Shown here in pieces: positions 1 to 7,095 of a stretch of 10,193 nt of DNA (position 1 is the stretch's first letter; every line of letters starts with the position of its first letter). The position numbers and the translations under genes were made by a program. Origin of the DNA: PCC-9228 sp964477525 (GTDB lineage: Bacteria; Cyanobacteriota; Cyanobacteriia; Cyanobacteriales; PCC-9228); assembly GCA_964477525.1 (NCBI GenBank), contig CAYZHY010000126.1, forward strand, positions 1 through 10,193, read 5' to 3'. Below the pieces are notes generated by a model, which made no database searches, was not told the origin of the DNA, and worked only from the letters and a program-made list of their open reading frames with translations.

Positions 1-714
1 GTCACCCTCTTTGTTCCTTACTATCCCCTGCAATCCAGCCAAGACAGCCAATATAAACATCTTAAACTTGCCAATTCCGACTTGCGAAACAAATACTGCC
101 AATCCCTAGCCAAAGCGATGGGATTATCTCCAGATTGCATTCAACGCTTTCAAGATAACTATAAAAAGGCTATGGAAGGCATTAGCGGTCAGTGGACCAA
201 TTTGCTAGGCGGTGGATTGGTTGGTGGCTTGCTTTTGGTGGTGGCTACGGCTTTCTTTACACCCGCGATCGCTGCTTTGCTAGCACCTATTTTAGCACCA
301 GGATTGTCGGGTGCGGCGGCTGTATCGGCCGTTTTGGCGGCGCTGGGGGGTGGCGCGATTGCTGCGGGAGGTTTTGGCATGGCTGGTGGCTTTGCCGTGT
401 TGGTGGCTGGTGGTGCGATTTTAGGCGGTGGCGCTGGCGCTGGTATGGGTTCTTTGTTAGCGCGATCGCCGGATGCGGCGCTTACGCAAGCTGCTAAACT
501 GGAAGTGGTGATGAAAGAGTTGGTTTACGTACAAAAGGATATCCGCAAGGCGCAAGAAATTATCAAGGAACAAAGACAAGCCATTCGTTCTTTGGAAGAT
601 AAACTTGATGAGTTCCTGGTTGACAAAAAGAACAATAAAGAGGAAATAGAAAATCTAAAAAAAGCAATAAAATATCTCCAAGAGGCTTTAAAACGCAATC
701 GGGATTTGCTGTAG
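1..714 (+). CDS. Glycine-rich membrane-segment protein with C-terminal coiled coil (5' partial)
   Basis: I do not recognise this family with certainty. The reading frame is open from the first base of the window with no stop, so the gene most likely starts upstream. The in-frame TTG at 82 and ATG at 118 have no ribosome binding site and are poor start candidates. Counting from the TTG, residues about 41-127 form one long hydrophobic, Gly/Ala-rich block with repeated GGG and GxxxG patterns (for example LGGGLVGGLL and GGAILGGGAGAGMG), enough for two or three membrane-inserting helices. Residues about 138-210 are highly charged with heptad-like spacing (KxxxVMKELVYVQKDI, IRSLEDKLDEFL), a likely coiled coil ending at the stop. 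No catalytic motif is visible in the part present; an enzymatic or sensor domain could lie upstream. It is the only gene on the + strand and converges on the M28 peptidase gene 66 bases away. Function unknown; a membrane-associated scaffold or pore-like module is possible. Confidence 0.7.
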   Translation, partial: VTLFVPYYPLQSSQDSQYKHLKLANSDLRNKYCQSLAKAMGLSPDCIQRFQDNYKKAMEGISGQWTNLLGGGLVGGLLLVVATAFFTPAIAALLAPILAPGLSGAAAVSAVLAALGGGAIAAGGFGMAGGFAVLVAGGAILGGGAGAGMGSLLARSPDAALTQAAKLEVVMKELVYVQKDIRKAQEIIKEQRQAIRSLEDKLDEFLVDKKNNKEEIENLKKAIKYLQEALKRNRDLL

Positions 715-780
715 CGACGCGGTGGGAAATGCAGACAGGTTGTTTGGTGGCAGATTTTGTACCAATCGTTCAAAAATTTG

Positions 781-1818
781 CTATTCCTCTGGCGATACAC
801 CAATTAATTCCGCCACCACCGGTTCCAATCCATCTACAACCCGCGCAAATCTGTTATAATCAATCTTATCGGGCGTATCCTCTATGGTATGATAGTAGGG
901 ATAGCGAAATGGTGCGGTATCGGTTACCATCAGCGCTGGATAGCCTTGCTGCCAAAACGACCAGTGGTCGGACCAACCTACACCAGGTAGATCGCTGGGT
1001 AAAGCTGCGCCTTCCGAAGGAAACTGAGCGCGATCGCGGAAAGTTCCCACAACTTGGCGAACCCTATCGCCAGAATCTATATTGCCCACAAATCCAATAA
1101 AATTCCCTTGGCTGGGATACCATAAATTCAGCGGTGGCGGATATTGCTGGCTGCCAGCTTCATCACAATAGTAGCCGATGGTTTCCAAACTGATAGCGAC
1201 GACAATATTTTCTTCTCGCTGCCGGCATCTTTTGGCATAAACCAAACTTCCCATTTGGTCGGTTTGGAAAAATGGCGGTTCTTCGTTGACAAAGGCCACA
1301 AACCGCAAAGTGCGATCGCTTTCAACACTAGCAAACCGACGCGCCAATGCCAGCGTTGCTGCTACCCCCGATCCATTATCGTTGGCTGCCGGCGAGTCAT
1401 AAACCGAATCGTAATGCGCGCCAATTACGACAATTTCGTCGGGATGCTTGGTTCCAGGAATTTCAACAATTAGATTAGAAAATGGCTGGCCATCGATTTG
1501 GTATTCTTGACGTTCGACGGTGGTATATCCTGCCTGGCGAAATTCCGTTTCGATGAATTCGACAGCAGCATTCAACCCCTCGCGATCGCTATAATTGCGA
1601 ACGCCAATTTCCTCTGCTAACATCATAACATCCTGCCGCAACTCGGCGGCGAGGTCGCTTTGTGCCGAAGTCAGCGGCGGTAGTTCCCCTTGGTAGCTTT
1701 TTCCCGGCATGCGCAACATAACCAACCATGACAATGCGATCGCGATTCCTATTATGCCAGCTAGAACGGCCAAACGCGCGATCGCCGATTGGGATATAAA
1801 TGAAATTGACAGTTGCAC
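781..1818 (-). CDS. M28 family zinc aminopeptidase-like protein, membrane anchored
   Basis: This is a predicted di-zinc exopeptidase of the M28 family (aminopeptidase S/Y, glutaminyl cyclase-like fold), 345 residues. Residues about 15-35 are one hydrophobic helix after a short N-terminus, so the catalytic domain is probably anchored in the plasma membrane or exported to the periplasm. The metal-site motifs appear in family order: H135 in GAHYDS, D147 in ANDNGSG, the E179-E180 pair in VNEEPPFF (general base and ligand), E212 in SLETIGYY where many members have Asp, and H310 in YYHTIEDTPDKIDY. All expected ligands are present, so it should be active; the natural substrate cannot be told. The start is GTG at 1818, preceded by a strong GGAGGG ribosome binding site (1825-1830) six bases upstream. 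It begins 27 bases after the lnt stop and is probably co-transcribed with it. Confidence 0.9.
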   Translation of the reverse strand: MQLSISFISQSAIARLAVLAGIIGIAIALSWLVMLRMPGKSYQGELPPLTSAQSDLAAELRQDVMMLAEEIGVRNYSDREGLNAAVEFIETEFRQAGYTTVERQEYQIDGQPFSNLIVEIPGTKHPDEIVVIGAHYDSVYDSPAANDNGSGVAATLALARRFASVESDRTLRFVAFVNEEPPFFQTDQMGSLVYAKRCRQREENIVVAISLETIGYYCDEAGSQQYPPPLNLWYPSQGNFIGFVGNIDSGDRVRQVVGTFRDRAQFPSEGAALPSDLPGVGWSDHWSFWQQGYPALMVTDTAPFRYPYYHTIEDTPDKIDYNRFARVVDGLEPVVAELIGVSPEE

Positions 1819-1824
1819 AATTTT

Positions 1825-1830
1825 CCCTCC
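1825..1830 (-). promoter_or_regulatory. Ribosome binding site deciding a GTG start
   Basis: The minus strand reads GGAGGG, six bases upstream of the GTG at 1818. It is the strongest Shine-Dalgarno match seen in the window and fixes the start of the M28 peptidase on GTG rather than an internal ATG. Confidence 0.75.
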
Positions 1831-1845
1831 AACTTTTGTTCCTTG

Positions 1846-3534
1846 CTAGTGGCTGCCATGGTTTCTCCTACCAATGGAACCTTCCACAATCCAAATAAAA
1901 ATGCTTCCCAACAGCAACAACCACCAAACAGGCAACAGCCAATTTCCCCAGCGGACGTACCAAGTTCGCGTTGGGCGCGTATAAATGGTATCCTGGTAGG
2001 TAGCGTACTGGTTCAATGGTGAAATCCATAACGTTCTGCCGTGGGGATCCACAAAAGCAGAATAACCAGTATTGGTAGCGCGTACCATCCAGCGATCGCT
2101 TTCTATCGCTCTCATGATATCCAAAGCGTGGTGTTGTGCCGGCATGGAAGCCGCATAGTGCGCGTCGTTGGAAGCTATTATTATAAACTTACCGCCATTT
2201 TCAGTTTGCCGGCGAAAATGTTTGGGAAAAGCCGAGTCGTAGCAAATCCCCACAATTGCTTTGCCGAAGGGAGTATCGAACACTTGCTGCGGCGAACCCG
2301 GTTTTAATTTTGCTTCTAAAGGCGACAGGCGAGAAATCAACCCTCCCAACCAATTTTCTAAGGGAATATATTCTCCTAAAGGAACCAAATTCACTTTATC
2401 GTAGTGGCTGTAAATTTGGCCGTCGCCGGTTAGCGTCAGCAAACTATTGCTATAGCCAGAAGGTTTCGGGAAAAACGTTCCCAACCACGCCACCACCTTT
2501 TCTGCTTTCACCGCCTCCTGAAACGAACTGTTTTGGCGGTTGGAACGGGTCCATAAAAATGGTAGCGCGGTTTCTGGGGTAACTACCACATCCACGCCTT
2601 GTTCTACCAGCTGGCGGTATCCGTTGGTATAACCTTGTAAAGCCAGCCTGCCTCCCTGGGAATTTAATTTAATTTCGTTGGGAATATTCCCTTGAACGAT
2701 ACCTATCTGTATTGCTTCGCCGTTGCTATCCTGTAAGGGAGTGGCATACAAACTCCATCCCAAAGCGTGAAATCCCAAAAATGCGATCGCGGGCGCTACC
2801 ATGAGACTATAACGCTGCTTTGCCGGTAAATGGGCGATTCCCCGGCGAAATTCCCAAATCCCTTCCGCCAGCAATCCATTGACCATCGCGATCGCGGCAG
2901 TTACCATAGTAGGACCGGAAATTTGCGCTAAATGCAAAATCGGCAAATTGTGGGGACTTTGACTGTACCCTAGGGAACTCCACCACAAAGGAGACTGCGA
3001 CCAGAGATTTTCCAGACTCACCCACAAAGCCACTGCCAGCAAAACCCGCCAAACCGTAGCTGCCATTGCCGACCTTGGCCGTGGCGAAATCCAGAGAAAA
3101 ATACTTTCTCCCACAGCTAGCAATCCCGCCCAAAGCGCTGCTAAAATCGTTCCCCATAGGGTAATACAAACCCAGCAAAAAATCGCGATCGCCAAACTAG
3201 CAAAAAAAGGAACTCCCATCCAAGTCAGAGGATGAACCCCCGTTATCCAAAATAAGGCGATACCGTAAAAACCAATTCCCCAGACCCCTCCCAACAAACT
3301 GCAACGCAGCCAAAAACGCCAGCCACCCAAAAGAGAATTTTTCTCAACTAGCCTACACTGGTAGCGAATCGCCAACCATAAAGGAACCAACGCCACCCAT
3401 CCCAGCCACCAAACCTCAAACGGGGATGGCGTTAGACCCATTGCCAAACCGCCAGCCAAAACCCATCCCCACCAAGCGGGAGAAAAAGACCCCGCCAAAA
3501 ACTGCGGAATATGCTTTTGCAGCTTCTTCAGCAA
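1846..3534 (-). CDS. lnt: Apolipoprotein N-acyltransferase
   Basis: Lnt transfers an acyl chain from a phospholipid to the N-terminal amino group of diacylglyceryl-cysteine in lipoproteins, the last step of lipoprotein maturation, in the inner membrane. The 562-residue protein has several N-terminal membrane helices (about residues 20-260), a periplasmic nitrilase-like CN-hydrolase domain (about 275-520) and a final helix (about 531-550), the standard Lnt plan. The catalytic triad is visible: E321 in VVTPETALPF, K380 in HYDKVNLVPLGEYIP and C431 in GICYDSAF. E. coli Lnt has C-Y-E at the cysteine; here it is C-Y-D (D433), a conservative change. The start is TTG at 3534: reading upstream in frame there is no ATG, GTG or TTG before a TAA, and GAG lies about nine bases before the TTG. 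That TAA is the stop of the upstream SDR gene, only 18 bases away, so translation is probably coupled. The M28 peptidase follows 27 bases after the stop. Confidence 0.95.
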   Translation of the reverse strand: MLKKLQKHIPQFLAGSFSPAWWGWVLAGGLAMGLTPSPFEVWWLGWVALVPLWLAIRYQCRLVEKNSLLGGWRFWLRCSLLGGVWGIGFYGIALFWITGVHPLTWMGVPFFASLAIAIFCWVCITLWGTILAALWAGLLAVGESIFLWISPRPRSAMAATVWRVLLAVALWVSLENLWSQSPLWWSSLGYSQSPHNLPILHLAQISGPTMVTAAIAMVNGLLAEGIWEFRRGIAHLPAKQRYSLMVAPAIAFLGFHALGWSLYATPLQDSNGEAIQIGIVQGNIPNEIKLNSQGGRLALQGYTNGYRQLVEQGVDVVVTPETALPFLWTRSNRQNSSFQEAVKAEKVVAWLGTFFPKPSGYSNSLLTLTGDGQIYSHYDKVNLVPLGEYIPLENWLGGLISRLSPLEAKLKPGSPQQVFDTPFGKAIVGICYDSAFPKHFRRQTENGGKFIIIASNDAHYAASMPAQHHALDIMRAIESDRWMVRATNTGYSAFVDPHGRTLWISPLNQYATYQDTIYTRPTRTWYVRWGNWLLPVWWLLLLGSIFIWIVEGSIGRRNHGSH

Positions 3535-3552
3535 AATTGCTATCTCTACGCC

Positions 3553-4437
3553 TTAACTGCCCAGATACCGACGAACAAAGGATTCCAAAGACTCCATCTT
3601 CATATTGAAAGTAGATTCCAACGTTTCGATTTCTTCGTTGCTACAGTAAAATTCATTCGCCAGCAAAACGCGCAACGTTCCCAAAGATTTCTGCAAATCG
3701 GGATTGACAATACTAAAAGCCTCGCGAATCCCATCAAAAACAAACAAAGGAACGTTAACAACAAGCGGTTCTTGCTGGAAAACCCGACCAAAAATTTGCG
3801 GAATTTCCTCGCGCGTCATAATTTCTGGACCGCCAACGGGAAAAATTCGGTTTTTCGCCGTTTCTACCATTACCGAATCGATGGCAATTTTCGCCAAATC
3901 GTCGGTACTCACTGTCGAAGTACGATTTTTAGGTTCTCCCAGTAGCAAATAAAAGCCAGTATCCCTTTGCCTTTCTGCTAGGGGAAGCAAATTGGAAGCA
4001 AACCCAGAAGGTCGCAAAATCGTATACGGCAAATCGCTGGCTTGTAGGTATTTTTCTACTTCTCGCTTGGCTTTGAATATTGGCGAGTCTTCAAAGCTGC
4101 GGTCAGCGCCTAAAACCGAGGTAAATACAAACTGTTCTACCGATGCCTCTTTGCCGTAGTCAATGAGATCGATATTGGCGCGATAGTCCAATTCCGCCGC
4201 ACTGCCACTAGCTTCGTTAGAACCGTGGGCACTAATAATGTATTTTACACCGCGACAGGCCTTTTGAATATCCCGTTCTCGGGTTAAATCGCCAATGAAA
4301 ATTTCAGCGCCGCGTTGTTCCAATTCGCTGTAGTTGGAACTCAGGCGAACAAATGCGCGTACGGGTAAATCGCGATCGCGCAGTTGGCGGACAATCCGGC
4401 GACCCAATCCTCCGGTAGCTCCAGTAACCAAAAACAT
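3553..4437 (-). CDS. NmrA/Ycf39-like SDR family NAD(P)-binding protein
   Basis: This is an atypical short-chain dehydrogenase of the NmrA/Ycf39 type, 294 residues. The N-terminus MFLVTGATGGLGRR carries the GATGxxG nucleotide-binding loop (residues 6-12) at the first Rossmann turn. It is followed by AFVR and a GDLTRERDIQKA segment (about 49-60) typical of the group, FTSVLGAD (105-112), and LPYTILRPSGF (136-146). The classical YxxxK catalytic pair is not obvious: around 119-127 the sequence is PIFKAKREV, with Phe where Tyr would be expected. Many relatives bind NAD(P) without ordinary dehydrogenase activity. In cyanobacteria such proteins include Ycf39 (photosystem II assembly, chlorophyll delivery) and the Ycf39 homologue Slr0399; the sequence seems closer to the latter type, but that is from memory. 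The start is ATG at 4437 with GAGA about eight bases upstream. The gene is the likely first member of an SDR-lnt-M28 unit. Confidence 0.85.
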   Translation of the reverse strand: MFLVTGATGGLGRRIVRQLRDRDLPVRAFVRLSSNYSELEQRGAEIFIGDLTRERDIQKACRGVKYIISAHGSNEASGSAAELDYRANIDLIDYGKEASVEQFVFTSVLGADRSFEDSPIFKAKREVEKYLQASDLPYTILRPSGFASNLLPLAERQRDTGFYLLLGEPKNRTSTVSTDDLAKIAIDSVMVETAKNRIFPVGGPEIMTREEIPQIFGRVFQQEPLVVNVPLFVFDGIREAFSIVNPDLQKSLGTLRVLLANEFYCSNEEIETLESTFNMKMESLESFVRRYLGS

Positions 4438-4493
4438 ATATATCTCAGATAGAGAAACGATTCCTTATATTCGCTTTCATTGTAGGCGTTTTG

Positions 4494-5279
4494 CTAGGAA
4501 ATTTCCACAGTTACCGGAACGTGGTCGCTGGGTTTCTCCTGTCGCCTGGGTTCGATATCGATAGAACAAGCTGTTGCCCGTTCGTACAAACTGGGGGTGA
4601 GGTAGTGGTAGTCAATCCGCCATCCCCGATTGCGGCGAAAACTGCCACCGCGATAATCCCACCAACTGTAATGACCTCCCTCGCTGGTAAATTTACGAAA
4701 CGCATCCGCCATTCCCAAATCTAGTAATTGCTGTAATGCCTTCCGTTCCGCATCCGATGCTATAATTCGCTTGCCAATTACATCCGGGTCGTGTACGTCT
4801 CTGGCTTCCAGTACAATATTAAAATCGCCGCAAATCAAAATATTGCTTTCCGCTTGCAGCCATTTTTGTAAGGTATCGTACAAAACCGCCAGCCATTTGA
4901 GTTTGTAGTCGTATTTATCGCTATCAATTTCGCCGCCGTTGGGAACGTATAAGTTAACAATGCGCATATGGTCTAGCGTTCCGGTTAAAAATCGTTTTTG
5001 ACGGTCAAATTCGGCAACCGATTCTCCTAAAAAATCAGCAAATCCCGTAGCTACATTCTCCAGCGGCGAACGGCTAAAAATGGCCACGCCGTTGTAGCTT
5101 TTTTGTCCGGAAACGTATACATAATATCCTAGTTCTTCAAAAGGCGATCGCGGAAACAAATTGTCGGTTACTTTGGTTTCCTGCAAACACAAAATATCGA
5201 CGGGATGGGATTGTAACCATTGCAAAACCTGCGACTTTCGAGTACGAATTGAGTTAACATTCCAAGTAGCAATTTGCAT
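4494..5279 (-). CDS. xth: Exodeoxyribonuclease III (AP endonuclease)
   Basis: ExoIII-type enzymes cleave DNA at abasic sites and remove 3' blocking groups in base excision repair. The 261-residue protein is a complete endonuclease/exonuclease/phosphatase fold with the active-site residues in order: N7 (ATWNVNSIRTRK), E34 (CLQETKV), Y111 (NLYVPNGG), D152 and N154 (GDFNIV), D223 (WRIDYHYLT) and the terminal D252-H253 (KPSDHVPV). Length and motif spacing match E. coli ExoIII closely. The frame stays open to an ATG at 5324, but the family N-terminus begins exactly at the ATG at 5279 (MQIATWNVNS). The extra 15 residues would be read from the intergenic palindrome, so the shorter start is chosen. 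No clear ribosome binding site precedes it. It lies 76 bases after the 2-oxoglutarate decarboxylase gene, with no evident functional link. Confidence 0.95.
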   Translation of the reverse strand: MQIATWNVNSIRTRKSQVLQWLQSHPVDILCLQETKVTDNLFPRSPFEELGYYVYVSGQKSYNGVAIFSRSPLENVATGFADFLGESVAEFDRQKRFLTGTLDHMRIVNLYVPNGGEIDSDKYDYKLKWLAVLYDTLQKWLQAESNILICGDFNIVLEARDVHDPDVIGKRIIASDAERKALQQLLDLGMADAFRKFTSEGGHYSWWDYRGGSFRRNRGWRIDYHYLTPSLYERATACSIDIEPRRQEKPSDHVPVTVEIS

Positions 5280-5314
5280 AAAAACGAAAAAGCCGATCCC
5301 TTCATAATCTTGTA

Positions 5315-5333
5315 GGGTGGGCATCGCCCACCC
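5315..5333. repeat. GC-rich intergenic palindrome
   Basis: GGGTGGGC (5315-5322) and GCCCACCC (5326-5333) form a perfect 8-base-pair stem around the three-base loop ATC, in the gap between the decarboxylase stop and xth. Very similar GGGTGGGC-N3-GCCCACCC palindromes recur in many cyanobacterial intergenic regions, so this is probably one copy of a dispersed family. No T-run follows on the minus strand, so it is not a standard intrinsic terminator, though an RNA hairpin could still slow polymerase or protect the 3' end of the upstream message. Confidence 0.7.
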
Positions 5334-5355
5334 ATAGTCTCATTGTACATCGATT

Positions 5356-6993
5356 TCAAGTTTGACAGTGAATATTTTGTGCTTTTTCGCTTAAAAATAA
5401 ATTTTCCCGATAGTCGATGGGACAATCAATCACCGCCGGAACTTCTTGAACCAACGCTTCTTCTAATGTAGGAACCAAATCGCTAGTTTTTTCAATGCGA
5501 TACCCCTTCAAACCCATACTTTCGGCCATTTTTACAAAGTCGGGATTGCCAAAATGAACGAAGGAAGCATTGCCGAATTGATGTTTTTGTTTCCACTCAA
5601 TCAATCCATAGCCACCATCGTTAAAGATTAAGGTAACAAAAGGCGTTCCCACGCGCAAAGCTGTTTCCAATTCCTGACAGTTCATCATGAAACCGCCATC
5701 CCCGATGGCCGCTACTACTTTGCGTTCTGGATATACCAATTTCGCTGCGATCGCACCAGGAATAGAAATTCCCATAGCCGCAAATCCATTAGAAATCAAA
5801 CAAGTATTGGGGCGATCGCAATGATAGTGACGCGCTATCCACATTTTATGGGCACCCACATCGGAAATGGTAATATCATCCGGACCCATCACTTGACGCA
5901 AATCGTAAATTAATTTTTGTGGCTTAACGGGAAAGCTTTCATCGTTAATATATTCTTCGTAATCGGCGCGAATTTCCGAACGCAAACCAATGGCATATGG
6001 TTCCGGTTTGCCATGGCGATCGCAGCGACGTAAAATTTCTGTCAAAGAATCGGAAATATCTCCCACAACTTCTACCGTAGGAATGTAACTGCTATCAATT
6101 TCTGCCGGGGTCGCGCCAATATGAACGATGGGAATTGTACCGTCGGGATTCCATTTTTTGGGACCGTATTCAATTAAATCGTAACCAATTGCAATAACCA
6201 AATCCGTCCGGTCAAAACCGCAGCTAATATAATCCCTATCTTGCAATCCTACCGACCACAAAGCCAGCGGATGGGTGTAGGGAATGGCGCCTTTTCCCAT
6301 AAATGTATTTGCCACTGGAATATTCAACCGCGTCGCTAGTTCGGTCACGGCAGAACTGGCATCGCTGCGAATGGCACCATTGCCCACTAAAATTAAAGGA
6401 TTTTTAGCATGGGAAATTGCTGCTGCTGCTTCGTTTAAACTTTCGTAGGAAGCATAATTTTTCTCTTTTTTATCCCGTTTCAACGGTTTGCCATCGGCTT
6501 CCATGGCGGCAATATTTTCGGGCAAGTCAATATGAACGGCACCGGGTTTCTCTTTTTGGGCAATTTTAAACCCTTTGCGAACCACTTCGGTAACAATACT
6601 GGGACGAACCAATCGCGCGTTCCATTTGGTAACTGTGGCAAACATGGCTACCAAATCTAAATATTGATGGGATTCAATATGCATGCGATCGGTTCCTACT
6701 TGACCTGTAATAGCTACCAAGGGGGCCCCATCTAAATTCGCATCGGCAACGCCAGTTACCAAGTTGGTGGCCCCAGGACCTAATGTGGACAAACAAACGC
6801 CGGCTTTTCCGGTTAGCCTGCCGTACACATCCGCCATGAATGCTGCCCCTTGTTCGTGGCGGGTGGTAACAAATTGAATCCGAGATTTTCTAATGGCTTC
6901 GAGAATGTGCAGGTTTTCTTCGCCGGGGAGTCCAAAAACATATTGCACTCCTTCATTTTCCAAGCATTGAATTAATAGTTCGGCGGTATTCAT
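5356..6993 (-). CDS. 2-oxoglutarate decarboxylase (ThDP enzyme of the cyanobacterial TCA bypass)
   Basis: This thiamine-diphosphate enzyme most likely decarboxylates 2-oxoglutarate to succinic semialdehyde and CO2. The 545 residues show the family plan: N-terminal pyrimidine-binding domain with the activating glutamate E47 (TRHEQGAAFMAD), a central domain (about 185-325), and a C-terminal diphosphate-binding domain with GDGGFMMN (431-438) through NDGGYG (458-463), binding Mg-ThDP. Homology searches usually label such proteins acetolactate synthase large subunit. Against that, the segment GAHKMWIARHY-NTCLISNGFAAMG (380-407) differs from the AHAS signature, and succinic-semialdehyde dehydrogenase lies directly upstream, the arrangement of the characterised pair in Synechococcus sp. 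PCC 7002. The start is ATG at 6993 with AGGA ten bases upstream. The 102-base leader holds a strong NtcA-type palindrome. The function call rests on context and family knowledge. Confidence 0.88.
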   Translation of the reverse strand: MNTAELLIQCLENEGVQYVFGLPGEENLHILEAIRKSRIQFVTTRHEQGAAFMADVYGRLTGKAGVCLSTLGPGATNLVTGVADANLDGAPLVAITGQVGTDRMHIESHQYLDLVAMFATVTKWNARLVRPSIVTEVVRKGFKIAQKEKPGAVHIDLPENIAAMEADGKPLKRDKKEKNYASYESLNEAAAAISHAKNPLILVGNGAIRSDASSAVTELATRLNIPVANTFMGKGAIPYTHPLALWSVGLQDRDYISCGFDRTDLVIAIGYDLIEYGPKKWNPDGTIPIVHIGATPAEIDSSYIPTVEVVGDISDSLTEILRRCDRHGKPEPYAIGLRSEIRADYEEYINDESFPVKPQKLIYDLRQVMGPDDITISDVGAHKMWIARHYHCDRPNTCLISNGFAAMGISIPGAIAAKLVYPERKVVAAIGDGGFMMNCQELETALRVGTPFVTLIFNDGGYGLIEWKQKHQFGNASFVHFGNPDFVKMAESMGLKGYRIEKTSDLVPTLEEALVQEVPAVIDCPIDYRENLFLSEKAQNIHCQT

Positions 6994-7033
6994 GATACAG
7001 TTATCCTAGGTTTTGGTGTGCGATCGCTGAGTT

Positions 7034-7053
7034 TTTGTAAAGTAGGTTACAAA
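7034..7053. promoter_or_regulatory. Candidate NtcA binding site upstream of the 2-oxoglutarate decarboxylase gene
   Basis: The site reads TTTGTAA-N6-TTACAAA: two perfect 7-base inverted arms that contain the NtcA consensus GTA-N8-TAC at 7037-7050. Its centre is about 50 bases before the decarboxylase ATG. NtcA is the cyanobacterial CRP-family nitrogen regulator whose effector is 2-oxoglutarate. The usual activated layout (a TAN3T -10 box 20-24 bases beyond the site) is not met: the nearest such box on the minus strand, TAGGAT at 7003-7008, is 28 bases away and overlaps the presumed ribosome binding site. The site could therefore act in another position or as a repressor. Confidence 0.5.
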
Positions 7054-7059
7054 TCCCCA

Positions 7060-7077
7060 TAAGGATGGTTTTCCTTA
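7060..7077 (-). other. Short hairpin just after the SSADH stop
   Basis: TAAGGA (7060-7065) and TCCTTA (7072-7077) pair perfectly around a six-base loop, 18 bases beyond the dehydrogenase stop codon. The stem is short and AT-rich and no T-run follows on the minus strand. It may mark an RNA processing point or a weak attenuator between the dehydrogenase and decarboxylase genes rather than a full terminator. Confidence 0.3.
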
Positions 7078-7095
7078 GCTATTCATTCGGGTTAT

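Noticed and set aside
82..84. TTG at 82 as the true start of the left-edge gene
   Set aside because: The frame is open back to base 1 and no ribosome binding site precedes the TTG, so the gene probably starts outside the window.
715..780. Bidirectional terminator between the converging genes
   Set aside because: A terminator is expected here, but I see no stem of useful length followed by a T-run on either strand.
729..1100. Plus-strand open frame of 123 codons
   Set aside because: It lies almost wholly inside the M28 peptidase gene on the other strand, shows no family resemblance, and is explained as an antisense shadow.
3511..3945. Plus-strand open frame of 144 codons across the SDR 3' end and lnt start
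   Set aside because: Low-complexity antisense translation of two well-supported genes; no ribosome binding site or motif.
5280..5324. N-terminal extension of xth to an in-frame ATG at 5324
   Set aside because: The extra 15 residues are translated from the intergenic palindrome, and the ExoIII family begins exactly at the ATG at 5279.
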